Below are positions 29,101 through 41,910 of a DNA stretch of 64,000 bases, piece by piece; position 1 is the stretch's first letter, and each line of letters starts with the position of its first letter. The notes under the pieces were generated by a model, which was not told the origin of the DNA, ran no database searches, and saw only the letters and a list, made by a program, of their open reading frames with translations. The translations under genes and the position numbers were made by a program. The DNA lies in NCBI RefSeq assembly GCF_003751385.1, contig NZ_RJVA01000016.1:115340-179339 (forward strand). Reading direction: 5' to 3'. This DNA is from Desulfosoma caldarium. Lineage in GTDB: Bacteria > Desulfobacterota > Syntrophobacteria > Syntrophobacterales > DSM-9756.

Positions 29101-32100
29101 TGGGTATCGCCGCGATTATGGCTTCAATGGGGCCGAGGCGGTAAAGCCTCGGAAATCATTGTTACACCGAAAGACACGTCTCAGTGGAAAAACGCTTCAA
29201 TGGGGCCGAGGCGGTAAAGCCTCGGAAATCTTGCTTTCCAGATTCTTTCGGCTGCGAAGTACCTGGCTGCTTCAATGGGGCCGAGGCGGTAAAGCCTCGG
29301 AAATCCTTTCAGTTCTACCCTCGGATTATAAGTTACCTACAGGCTTCAATGGGGCCGAGGCGGTAAAGCCTCGGAAATCCAGTATACGAAGCCGTTGGTA
29401 AATGCGGCTACGATCCCGCTTCAATGGGGCCGAGGCGGTAAAGCCTCGGAAATCCGGCGCCGTGGCACTTGTTATGGCCATGGGCATTGCGCAGCTTCAA
29501 TGGGGCCGAGGCGGTAAAGCCTCGGAAATCCTGGAGAAACTGGCGGTCGCTAATGTTGTACTGCAAGCTTCAATGGGGCCGAGGCGGTAAAGCCTCGGAA
29601 ATCCTTCTGCAGGGACGACCTTGAGCATTGCTGAGGGGGCTTCAATGGGGCCGAGGCGGTAAAGCCTCGGAAATCAATGAACTCTTGGCTGCTGGTATCG
29701 CCGCAATACAGCTTCAATGGGGCCGAGGCGGTAAAGCCTCGGAAATCTCAACACGCGACTAATGTATGGGCTAAAGCTTGTGGAGGCTTCAATGGGGCCG
29801 AGGCGGTAAAGCCTCGGAAATCCCTTCGTGTGTCCTAGTTTACCGGGCGAACCACAAAGCTTCAATGGGGCCGAGGCGGTAAAGCCTCGGAAATCGTCCT
29901 TTAAAAAAACATATTCCCCATCCTTCTCTGTATAGCTTCAATGGGGCCGAGGCGGTAAAGCCTCGGAAATCCAGAAATTATGGTCAAGTTGCTGGAATTG
30001 TTCACTGCTTCAATGGGGCCGAGGCGGTAAAGCCTCGGAAATCGTCATAGGTATGCGAACCGATGTTGCGCGACTAAGGCTTCAATGGGGCCGAGGCGGT
30101 AAAGCCTCGGAAATCGTTGTGAGGAAGGCCCCACCAAGTCGGCATCTACAGCGCTTCAATGGGGCCGAGGCGGTAAAGCCTCGGAAATCTGGCCAAAGAA
30201 GCGCACGAAAGAAAGAAGGGTGGGGCTTCAATGGGGCCGAGGCGGTAAAGCCTCGGAAATCTCGCAATTTCGCACTGCTCATGGAGCAACGCACTGGGCT
30301 TCAATGGGGCCGAGGCGGTAAAGCCTCGGAAATCCCGACGAGGTGCGGGCGGCTGCGCACGCAATGAACCAGCTTCAATGGGGCCGAGGCGGTAAAGCCT
30401 CGGAAATCCTTTGTTGCTGAGCCTATTGCAGCAGAGGATTGGATGCTTCAATGGGGCCGAGGCGGTAAAGCCTCGGAAATCGTTCTGTGGGGCGCTGGCT
30501 CCTGTCTTATCCCGATGCTTCAATGGGGCCGAGGCGGTAAAGCCTCGGAAATCATCCAAGCCCATGGGCACCGATGCATCATCAGCGGGCTTCAATGGGG
30601 CCGAGGCGGTAAAGCCTCGGAAATCAACACCCTGATAAAATTCACTTATCCGCCCCTATAGCTTCAATGGGGCCGAGGCGGTAAAGCCTCGGAAATCAAG
30701 ACGCGTGCTGAGAGGATATTGGCCAATGGTGGAGCTTCAATGGGGCCGAGGCGGTAAAGCCTCGGAAATCATGGAGTAAGTCATGACCACGAAATTAATC
30801 ATCATGCTTCAATGGGGCCGAGGCGGTAAAGCCTCGGAAATCTGCCGATTGGGTGGTGCAACGACTCCATTCTCCCGAGCTTCAATGGGGCCGAGGCGGT
30901 AAAGCCTCGGAAATCGATGTCGTATTCGTTAGCAGGGTTGCCCCTGGCTAGCTTCAATGGGGCCGAGGCGGTAAAGCCTCGGAAATCCCTTATCCGCCCC
31001 TATACCAAACGTAATGGCTGACGAAGCTTCAATGGGGCCGAGGCGGTAAAGCCTCGGAAATCCCTTCGCACAATCTCCTGGAAGCTCTCTTTATCCGGCT
31101 TCAATGGGGCCGAGGCGGTAAAGCCTCGGAAATCCTTGTTTGTTCGGCAGTATCTGGGATTTTCTTTACCGCTTCAATGGGGCCGAGGCGGTAAAGCCTC
31201 GGAAATCTTGGCAAGGAGATTGAATCGCATTCAGACCTTTTTCACGCTTCAATGGGGCCGAGGCGGTAAAGCCTCGGAAATCGCTTATTCAATAACAATG
31301 GAGTTTGTTATGGACCTGCTTCAATGGGGCCGAGGCGGTAAAGCCTCGGAAATCGTACAACGCGCACCCCGGATGGAATATGACACCTCCGCTTCAATGG
31401 GGCCGAGGCGGTAAAGCCTCGGAAATCGCCGTCCCATCCGGCGCATCCACGAGCAGGCCGGCCATGCTTCAATGGGGCCGAGGCGGTAAAGCCTCGGAAA
31501 TCTTGTTTTGTCCTTGACGTCAAGCAGCATATATTGCGCTTCAATGGGGCCGAGGCGGTAAAGCCTCGGAAATCCGCCAGAGAACGCGAGGCCCTAGCAG
31601 CACCAGGTGGCTTCAATGGGGCCGAGGCGGTAAAGCCTCGGAAATCATGATATGTTCACGCTTTGGCTTGACGAAGCCCAAAAGCTTCAATGGGGCCGAG
31701 GCGGTAAAGCCTCGGAAATCGCGGCTACCGCTTGCATGGCCGTTGAGCTGACCAATGCTTCAATGGGGCCGAGGCGGTAAAGCCTCGGAAATCTTTGTAA
31801 TCCACTCTTTCCGGTGGCTGATACTTCGGCTTCAATGGGGCCGAGGCGGTAAAGCCTCGGAAATCCAGCAACTGGGGTGGTATCATTCCACCCCAGAATA
31901 CGCTTCAATGGGGCCGAGGCGGTAAAGCCTCGGAAATCTTGGCTTGAGCCTAGGGCGTTCACACAATCCCCTCGCTTCAATGGGGCCGAGGCGGTAAAGC
32001 CTCGGAAATAAGCCTGCTCTCGACCTTGCCTCTTTCCGACACATGCTTCAATGGGGCCGAGGCGGTAAAGCCTCGGAAATGAGGGTGACCGAGTCGGTCA

Positions 32101-32369
32101 ACCCATGAAGTTACTGGCTTCAATGGGGCCGAGGCGGTAAAGCCTCGGAAATGTCGCATCCATGTGATGCGCGATATGGGCAATGGCAAGCTTCAATGGG
32201 GCCGAGGCGGTAAAGCCTCGGAAATCATGAATGCCGGCATCGTCGTCCCAACAATGCCTCGGCTTCAATGGGGCCGAGGCGGTAAAGCCTCGGAAATGAT
32301 TGGGCAAGGCCCTTGTCGGGACAGTGAAATTTGCTTCAATGGGGCCGAGGCGGTAAAGCCTCGGAAATC
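26116..32369 (-). CRISPR. Type I-G CRISPR array, 86 repeats / 85 spacers (hand count)
   Basis: On the plus strand each repeat begins GCTTCAATGGGGCCGAGG, continues CGGTAAAGCCTCGGAAAT (36 nt) and is usually followed by C. On the minus strand it ends ATTGAAGC, the usual form of a crRNA 5' handle, so transcription is inferred leftward, in line with the cas operon. The repeat core CCGAGGC/GCCTCGG forms a 7-bp hairpin with a 6-nt loop. Period is 71-76 bp, giving spacers of 34-39 nt if 37 nt is taken as repeat. Repeat 1 (26116) has a loop change (GCGTTAAAG) and repeat 5 (26409) begins with C; both fit the old, distal end. Base 37 differs from C after repeats at 26264 (G), 27063 (T), 31974 (A), 32045 (G), 32117 (G) and 32262 (G). 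The long open frames here (QWGRGGKASEI on one strand, FRGFTASAPLK on the other) are repeat artefacts. Confidence 0.98.
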
Positions 32370-32578
32370 CCGCCTTTGTCGTTGGCGTGTTCGCACGGTT
32401 TTGCGGGTTTGGATTCGAGCGGTGATGATCGTCGCCCACAATGTATCCACAACACCGTATTCCATGACCAGGACCTCCCCCCCTTACCATTTTCAGTTTT
32501 CAAAGACCGTCGGCTTTGCGAGCGCTGCCGGGCTTCGCCAGCGCACTGGAGCGCTCGCGGCCCATGGGCAGCTCCACC
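32370..32578 (-). promoter_or_regulatory. Putative CRISPR leader
   Basis: This 209-bp non-coding gap lies between the last repeat and the cas2 stop codon. Given the inferred leftward transcription it should be the leader that holds the array promoter and the integration site. It contains an inverted repeat GCGAGCGCT (32518-32526) / AGCGCTCGC (32550-32558) just after cas2, and a C7 tract near 32476-32482. I cannot point to a convincing -35/-10 pair. Confidence 0.6.
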
Positions 32579-32866
32579 TCATACTATGATCGGCTCCTTA
32601 GGAATGGGCCGGTACGGCTTTCCCAAGCTTAAGACCTTGGGCTGCACGGCGTCTGCTGGTCCCAGATCCAAGATCAGCACATGGTCATCTTGATGATGAA
32701 TAATCTTGCGAACGGTTTCTTCCATGCGTAGCCGCCGCATTCGATTCAACCGGCATTGAAACACGGAAAGTTGCACCCATTCGCCATAAGCCTTCATGGC
32801 TGTGTAGAGACGCCGCCATCTTTTGTCATCGCGAATATCGTAACAGACAAGATAGAGATGTTCCAT
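32579..32866 (-). CDS. cas2: CRISPR-associated endoribonuclease/integration factor Cas2
   Basis: A 95-residue Cas2 with the ferredoxin-like start [20 protein letters not shown], which holds the conserved Asp, and [11 protein letters not shown]. Cas2 dimers bridge Cas1 dimers to form the spacer integrase. A purine-rich ribosome-binding site (AAGGAAAA) precedes the ATG. It lies 42 bp after cas4-cas1 and is the last cas gene before the leader. Confidence 0.95.
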   Translation of the reverse strand: MEHLYLVCYDIRDDKRWRRLYTAMKAYGEWVQLSVFQCRLNRMRRLRMEETVRKIIHHQDDHVLILDLGPADAVQPKVLSLGKPYRPIPKEPIIV

Positions 32867-32908
32867 GGCTTTTCCTTACATAGGGCACGTCCCTTTTCAG
32901 GAAAGCAC

Positions 32909-34630
32909 TCAGCGCGTGATGAAATTGGGATAGTGGGAAATTTCCCCCGCAAGATAGCGCACCAGCAAACGAGCTTGCACCTCAAGAATCCGTCGATAGT
33001 TCACCTTGTACTTGAAGATGGGATGCGTGATCTCTTGCCCGAGTCGTCTTTCAAAAGCTGCGATGAACTTCTTGCGTCCAGCCGGAGCCAGCGCGCAAGA
33101 ACCGGCCGCATAGACAAAATCCTTCGAATGCAACTCGCCGTTGTTGATGGCCGTAATCACCGCGGAATCTGCAAGCAATGGACGAAACGGCTCCATCATA
33201 TCCAGAGCCAGAGCTGGCCGGCCATACCTAGGCTGGTGATAAAATCCACGGTAGGGGTCAAGCCCCACGGCGGAAAGCACCACATGCCACTCGCGTACCA
33301 GCATGGCATAGGCAAACGAAAGCATCGCATTGACGGGATCCCGAGGAGGTCGTCGGTTGCGCTTTTCGAAATCAAACGCCATGCAGCCGTCTTCATCGGT
33401 TCTGAGCATCCGCGCAAAATGTTGAAAATAGCGGTTTGCTGCCGCACCTTCGACGCCAAGCAGGCTGTCCAGCGATGTTGCACGTGCCGCAGCGCGGATG
33501 TCGGCTTTCATAAGGGCCATCAGTCTTTTAAGCGACTTGTCGTCGTTCTGATCCCCTCGCCAATTGCGGCGAAGCAACGTGCGACAGTTGGCAATCTTGG
33601 CGGCAACCCAGCCTCGAGCCAGCTGGAGACACTTAGCGGGGTCAAAACTGGTGCGATACTGATAGGTGCGCGTTTCCACATTGCGGTGTCCGGTCCCGAC
33701 GCTATGACCCAGGAACCAACCGCCATAGCTCAAATAGGTCACGGGGATTTCTCGACGAAAGCATTCGTGCAAAGCCGGTGTGCTTATGCCCACGGCCCCA
33801 TATAGCACCACCTGCGAGATGTCGCCCAAACGGACCTCGGCTACTGTTTCATTGTTTTCCTGAACAACCAGCCGCTCTCCCTTTTTGCGAATGTAGGACG
33901 CCTGAGACTGCACATACAAGGGCAAGGCCGAATCCATGGCGGGATAGATGGGGCGGGGCTCAAAGTCCGGTTGATTTCCGCGCAGAAAGCGTAATTCATC
34001 GGGAAGACAGATGCCGACCAAAGAACATTTGGTGCACTTGGGACTGCTTTCCAAAGGGGGCGGTATCTTTCCACTTTCGGCTGTTTCCCGAAGTCCTTGA
34101 ATGGCTTGGAGCGTGGTCTCCACCAGGTCTTGGTCAAAGGGCACCCGAACGCGCTCTCTAGAAGCCATAAAGTAAAGGACTCCCGAGTCGCAACGGTAAC
34201 CGTGTTCCCGAAGAAGCAGCCCTTGCACACATAGTTGTACCCGTTCGGGAAGATAAGCGCCTTGGGCCACATGCGGCCGCTTGCCTCGCTTGTAGTCCAC
34301 CGGGTGCACGTGGTCTTCGGCGCCTTCCACCAAATCGATGCGCGCGATGACCCCCAACTGTGCCGACGCCAAGTCCACCGAACGCGCGTGTATGTGCTCT
34401 GGCTGCTCTTCAGGTTCTGGAAGCCGACCTTTCTTTTGGTCCACGTTTCGGTGTTTCATCTGCCCATCCACCGTATATTCATTATGGGCAAACTCCCCCT
34501 GAACCCACTCCAAATACGCCAACCGTGGACAATAGACGTATTCGTTGACCATGCGGGCCGGCACCAGGGGTGCCCCACCTGAGCGCTCAAACAAGGGTCT
34601 TGGGTGATCCGCGGGCTTTGGTTCTGGCAT
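32909..34630 (-). CDS. cas4-cas1: CRISPR Cas4-Cas1 fusion protein
   Basis: About 573 residues. The N-terminal Cas4 nuclease has the first Fe-S Cys in MVNEYVYCPRLAYLEW (Cys34), the RecB-like active-site strand VDYKRGKRP and YLPERVQLCVQGLLLREHG. The C-terminal Cys triplet is SPKCTKCSLVGIC (~198-207). From ~225 the Cas1 integrase follows, with catalytic residues in GVEGAAANRYFQHF (Glu), GFYHQPRYGRPAL (His) and LDMMEPFRPLLAD (Glu). Fused Cas4-Cas1 is typical of type I-G and couples PAM selection and trimming to integration. ATG 34630 is preferred: AAGGAGG lies ~10 nt upstream, whereas the longer frame to 34837 would run into csb2 and adds no conserved sequence. Confidence 0.95.
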   Translation of the reverse strand: MPEPKPADHPRPLFERSGGAPLVPARMVNEYVYCPRLAYLEWVQGEFAHNEYTVDGQMKHRNVDQKKGRLPEPEEQPEHIHARSVDLASAQLGVIARIDLVEGAEDHVHPVDYKRGKRPHVAQGAYLPERVQLCVQGLLLREHGYRCDSGVLYFMASRERVRVPFDQDLVETTLQAIQGLRETAESGKIPPPLESSPKCTKCSLVGICLPDELRFLRGNQPDFEPRPIYPAMDSALPLYVQSQASYIRKKGERLVVQENNETVAEVRLGDISQVVLYGAVGISTPALHECFRREIPVTYLSYGGWFLGHSVGTGHRNVETRTYQYRTSFDPAKCLQLARGWVAAKIANCRTLLRRNWRGDQNDDKSLKRLMALMKADIRAAARATSLDSLLGVEGAAANRYFQHFARMLRTDEDGCMAFDFEKRNRRPPRDPVNAMLSFAYAMLVREWHVVLSAVGLDPYRGFYHQPRYGRPALALDMMEPFRPLLADSAVITAINNGELHSKDFVYAAGSCALAPAGRKKFIAAFERRLGQEITHPIFKYKVNYRRILEVQARLLVRYLAGEISHYPNFITR

Positions 34631-34736
34631 CCGTGCAAAACCTCCTTTCCTGCGGGCCCCATAACAGGTCGTTCGGCCGGTGGGGCGCCCCAAAAACAGC
34701 TTCCCGAGGGCTCTAACCATGTATGTGCGCCGAGCG

Positions 34737-36221
34737 TCACAAGGGTTTGAAGAGGCCCAGTCCAAAGTGGCAACTAAAACCCAGGGCCAGAGGCCCTCGA
34801 ATGGGTTCCGGGAATCGAAGGCGCCAGAAGCTGCCAAGGCGATCTGGTTGGTTTAAACCTCTTCGCGATCGAAAACGGCGAAAGTGAATGGGCCGTCGCA
34901 TCCGGCCCTTGCCCACATTTACTTCCGCCAAAGACTCCAACGCAGAGGGCTCCGGCAGGCCCCGTGCGCGACACTCTCGGCGGATCTGATCTTGAACCGT
35001 AAAGCGCTTCTTGACATGCCACGGATGCAGGTAAGGCGTACAGGACACCCAAACCGCACTCGGTCCGGTCAGCTCGGGCGCCAGCTCCGAATCGCTGATG
35101 CCCTCCAGAAGCACCCGCCACTCGTAGCCGTCTCGGCTCCATAGGCGATTCAAGGCTTCAAGGACCCTTTGCTGCTCGGCATCCATACCATCGGGTACGT
35201 GCACAAGAAGGCGATCGATGTAGCCGTCCCCGTTACTGTCCCATGGCACGTAAAAAGCATGGCGGTGAGGTCTGTTTTGCACCAAGCCATGGCCCGAGAA
35301 AACCGCCGGAATGTTGTGCTCTCCGTATCGGTGTTTTGCTCGACTCAACACGGCGATTCGAAGCAACTCGCCGATGCGCACCGTCTCTTCCACCCGAGGC
35401 AAAGGCTTGCCGGTGAGCACGAACACGGCGGTTGTGTTCCGACGAACCGGATGCCTCTTGACATGGCGTCGAGGCGTCAGGGCATCGACGGGACGCAGGT
35501 ACTGTACCTTGCGAGCCGCAGGCGGTTGACTCCACCCGAGTTGGCGAAGTGTTCCGGTGTCCACGCACAGCGCGTCGAGAAAATCTTCTGGAAGCGTTGG
35601 GGCAAGCCTTTTGGCAGACCCTTTGTCCTGCAGGAATTGCGAGCGGCGCCGAGCATATTCCTCGGGGGGCAAGGCGGCAAGCAAAGTCACCGGCTCACCG
35701 CCCAAGGCCGAACGTTTTCCTCGCCCTTCGAAATCCATTGGCCGACAGTTGGTTTCGGGAGCATGGTCCAACGGCCGCGCGTCAATCCACGATTCGGCGC
35801 GGCCCAGATAACCCATCACTTGGAGTAAATCACCCAAAAGTGTCCGTTGCTGAGCTGACAGTTCCACCGTGGGCCAGACCACCACCAAAGGCTCACGGCA
35901 ATCCACGGCGGCAAAAGCATCCAGCACCAAGGGCTTGCTCTCTTTTGGCGACGCCGGCGGCATGTAGTGACGGGCATGGCTGTGGCTGGCCGGCGGTAAA
36001 CGATACTCGGGGAGCTCTTGCGCCAAAGACTCGGTGAGTCCCTGCATGGTGGCTTTGGAGTGCTTTTCACTCCATTTAACCTTGTGGTGCCAGGTGCTAA
36101 TGAGCGCGCGAAGAATACGCCAGGGTTCCGGAGGCCAAGCTACGGCGCCTTCATTGACATGCCGGTCCCACGGCGTGGCATGATAGCGTCCGGCCAAAAA
36201 TCTGAATTCAACAGCAACCAT
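34737..36221 (-). CDS. csb2: Type I-G Cascade subunit Csb2 (GSU0054 family, Cas5-Cas6 fusion)
   Basis: A 494-residue protein with the Csb2 signature start FRFLAGRYHATPWDRHVNEG followed by AWPPEPWRILRAL. In subtype I-G this family is interpreted as a Cas5 repeat-handle binder fused to a Cas6-like pre-crRNA nuclease. A His-rich stretch (HYGEHNIP, FSGHGLVQNRPHRHAFYVPW) and the Gly/basic-rich C-terminal region (FRRFRSRRGLNQP) fit a RAMP fold. It starts 3 bp after csb1, with AGGAAATAAG before the ATG. A 106-bp gap then separates it from cas4-cas1, so an internal promoter there is possible. Confidence 0.92.
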   Translation of the reverse strand: MVAVEFRFLAGRYHATPWDRHVNEGAVAWPPEPWRILRALISTWHHKVKWSEKHSKATMQGLTESLAQELPEYRLPPASHSHARHYMPPASPKESKPLVLDAFAAVDCREPLVVVWPTVELSAQQRTLLGDLLQVMGYLGRAESWIDARPLDHAPETNCRPMDFEGRGKRSALGGEPVTLLAALPPEEYARRRSQFLQDKGSAKRLAPTLPEDFLDALCVDTGTLRQLGWSQPPAARKVQYLRPVDALTPRRHVKRHPVRRNTTAVFVLTGKPLPRVEETVRIGELLRIAVLSRAKHRYGEHNIPAVFSGHGLVQNRPHRHAFYVPWDSNGDGYIDRLLVHVPDGMDAEQQRVLEALNRLWSRDGYEWRVLLEGISDSELAPELTGPSAVWVSCTPYLHPWHVKKRFTVQDQIRRECRARGLPEPSALESLAEVNVGKGRMRRPIHFRRFRSRRGLNQPDRLGSFWRLRFPEPIRGPLALGFSCHFGLGLFKPL

Positions 36222-36224
36222 GGC

Positions 36225-39332
<3,108 letters not shown>

Positions 39333-39340
<8 letters not shown>

Positions 39341-41723
39341 GGCCGTTCACCTCCTGTTCTATGGCCGAAGCGCGCCAATCCGCGATGCGCACGAGGGCCT
39401 CGAGCCAGGCCAGGCGAAAAGGGCCATGCTGCTCCAGTAGCCTCACGGTGCGCTCGATCCACGATGCGCCTTGTTCACCCTCGCCTATTTCCATGATGGC
39501 CAGTTGCAAAGTCATCTCCGGGCTGTGCTCTCCATCGAAATCCAGCGCGGGCAAACGATCGCCTTCCCAAACGCCTCGGGCGAAACGCCTAATTTCCGGC
39601 AAGGCTTCTTCCCCGGGCATGGCGCGAAGACTCATGCGGACCTTGCCGTGATGGGCGGCAATCAAGTAGGCGATGAGCTCGGCGTTGGGTTCACCGTCGT
39701 GGTTGGCCAACCAAGCGAGCATGCTGGCCAATTCATGGCGAAAATAGGGGCGACTATGTCTGGCTTGGCATGGGGATTTGGCTAAAAAACCAGGGGGTGC
39801 CGCCTCGCAGGCATGCATGGTCGCATCGAAAACGGGGTGCGTTTTGCCCACATCGTGCCAGCGTGCCGCTCTGACGACAATCTCTTTAAAGTCCGTTTCA
39901 TCCACGGCATCGCAGAGCATTTTAGCCTGAGCCGCAACATGGCCCAGATGTTCGGGCAGTCCAACGGATTTTTTCTGGAGTGATCTTGGGTCGTTGACGT
40001 AAGCGTTTTCAGCCGTCTGCAAGGTCGGCGAAATCACGGGGACCGAGGATTTTTCTTGGGCATCGAACCCCATGTCCTTTAGGTAGCCTCCATCCGCGGC
40101 ACGCACAAGCAGGGTCATGCCCGGCCGGGGGTCACGATCGCATGGTCTCCACTGACTGTCCAGGCTGTCCCAGAACCAGATTCGCGTGTCCTTGCGTCTG
40201 AAAAAATCGCGGATCTGCCCCATGGATACGGGGCACAATTCGGCGCGCACCGGCCTTGCTTGGGGTATGGGATCATTGGGGTCCTCCTTGAAGTCTCGCC
40301 AGAAGACCTGAACCCCTGGGGGGCCCGTGTCCCGAATGTAATCGGAGATATCCACATCGAAGCCGGAGAGATCGGGGTCGGTGTTGAAAAGGTCGAGCAG
40401 GTCTTTGCGCCGAAGCACGGCGGACAATGGGCGAGGTTCATCAATTGAAGGGAGATCTCTGGGACTGGCGCTTTCAAGCCCGGTGAGCTTTGCCCGCGCA
40501 GACTGCAGGGTTTCTTGCGTGTAGGGAAGCGGGTCCGCATCGTCTTCGATGTTCACCCAAAAAACCCGTGCCCCGTCGCCCGAGTGTTCGCCGTAACGGT
40601 TACATCGTCCAAAGCGCTGGACCATCGAGGCCCAAGGGGCCAACTCGGTGATCAAGCACGCGGATGAAATATCCACGCCCGCTTCGATGGCCTGGGTGGC
40701 CACAATGATGCGATCCCGTTCGTCTTCATCCCGCAAGCGTCGCGCCTGCTCCTCTCGCTCAGCAGCACGGAATCGGGCGTGAATCAAAAGGTCTTGGCTT
40801 TCGGGCCGTCGCTCGCGGAGTAGACGATAGAGACCTTGAGCCCGTTCCACGCGATTGACAATCACGAGAGTTTGACTTTTCGCGTCATGTTCTTCCAAAA
40901 CGAAATCAAGCAAATCGTGAAGATACGCATTGAGGCCTTGGCGATTTTTGGCTGCTGCGCTTAGAGAAACCTGTGCCTGGGCAAGACGCTTGGGGGCGCA
41001 CAACCTGTTTTGCGCCTTTTTCCGGTCTTCGTCGTCAAGAGTCAGGGACCGCAAATCGCTCAGATGAGGGTGCATATCAACCGTGTCCAGCCAGGCCATG
41101 TTCATGGTGGCAGAAATCCACAAAGATCGGCTGCCTTTTGCCAACGGAAAGCTGCGGTGAAAGGCCTCCAGTTGAGCGGACGTGGCGAGGGCGGCCCCCA
41201 TCAATTGCACTTCGTCAAAAGCCCAAAGGCCATCGTTATGAAGCAAAGCAAAATGGACAGGCCACAGATAGCGGCTCATGCCGTAACCCCGCATGAGCGC
41301 CCGGGACAGGAGCATATCCTGCGTTCCGACAAGGATCATGTCCTCTTCAGGATATTCCGCCCAGCTTTTTAGATCGGACTCGCCACCCATCAGTTGATGG
41401 ACGGAAACTTTGCCTCTTCCCGCCTGATCAAAGACGCCGAGATGCTCCAGCCACTTGCGAATGCTGTTCACGGTTTGCTCCACAAGGACCCGCATGGGCA
41501 GGCACCAAATCAGCCGACGGGGGGTTCCACCTTCCGGGACGCCTTTGTCCCCTCCTGGTCGCCAACCTCGCTTGTAGAGCCAAGCAAGCGTGACCGCCGC
41601 GGTCTTTCCCATCCCGGTGGGCACATGAAGCACGTGAGGCCAGGCATCCACGGCCAGCCGCTCTTGATAGGGGTAAGGCTTCTCAAAGCCGGTCGCTCGT
41701 TGAAAAAAGGATCGATAGTCCAT
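39333..41723 (-). CDS. cas3: CRISPR-associated helicase-nuclease Cas3 (C-terminal HD, I-G type)
   Basis: A 796-residue Cas3 with reversed domain order, as in type I-G. The SF2 helicase comes first: Walker A PTGMGKTAAVTLAW (37-41 = GMGKT), DEVQ box near 167 (WAFDEVQLMGAAL), SATMN, and a C-lobe with VATQAIEAGVDISSACLITE and VQRFGRCNRYGE. The HD nuclease is C-terminal: RWHDVGKTHPVFDAT near 622, then HELASMLAWLANH and AAHHGKVRMSLRAMPGE. It unwinds and shreds Cascade-marked DNA. It is the first gene of the effector operon, separated from the WYL gene by a hairpin, with AAAGGAG before the ATG. Confidence 0.95.
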
Positions 41724-41885
41724 ACCTGTGCGTCTCCTTTTTTGCCTGCTCCGTGGGCCTTTCGCTGTTCAGGACGCGCCGACCGTCGCGCCGAAAATGT
41801 AAAGCGTTTCGGGTCGTGCCCTCTTCGACCATGTCCAACGGTACGCTGTGATGGAATTTTACAAAGCTGACGAGCTCATATGATG

Positions 41886-41910
41886 AGCCTGTAAAAAAAT
41901 TTTTTAGGCT
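41886..41910 (-). terminator. AT-rich hairpin between the WYL gene and cas3
   Basis: AGCCT (41886-41890) and AGGCT (41906-41910) flank an A7/T6 block, and the whole forms an almost perfect palindrome that overlaps the WYL stop codon (41904-41906). It can act as a terminator in either direction and implies that cas3 has its own promoter within 41724-41885. Confidence 0.6.

Noticed and set aside
26116..32369. Array transcription on the plus strand
   Set aside because: Read on the minus strand the repeat ends ATTGAAGC, a typical crRNA handle, the degenerate repeat is at the left end, and the cas genes and free leader space are on the right. All favour leftward transcription.
26170..32589. Many ORFs encoding repeated QWGRGGKASEI or FRGFTASAPLK peptides
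   Set aside because: They are translations of the CRISPR repeat in different frames on both strands. There is no real protein.
32756..33805. 349-codon plus-strand ORF
   Set aside because: It is antisense to the conserved cas4-cas1 and cas2 genes and has no domain signal.
34630..34837. N-terminal extension of the Cas4-Cas1 frame
   Set aside because: It overlaps csb2, has no Cas4 sequence, and a good ribosome-binding site precedes ATG 34630.
35169..35828. 219-codon ORF opposite csb2
   Set aside because: It is an antisense frame across a well-conserved cas gene.
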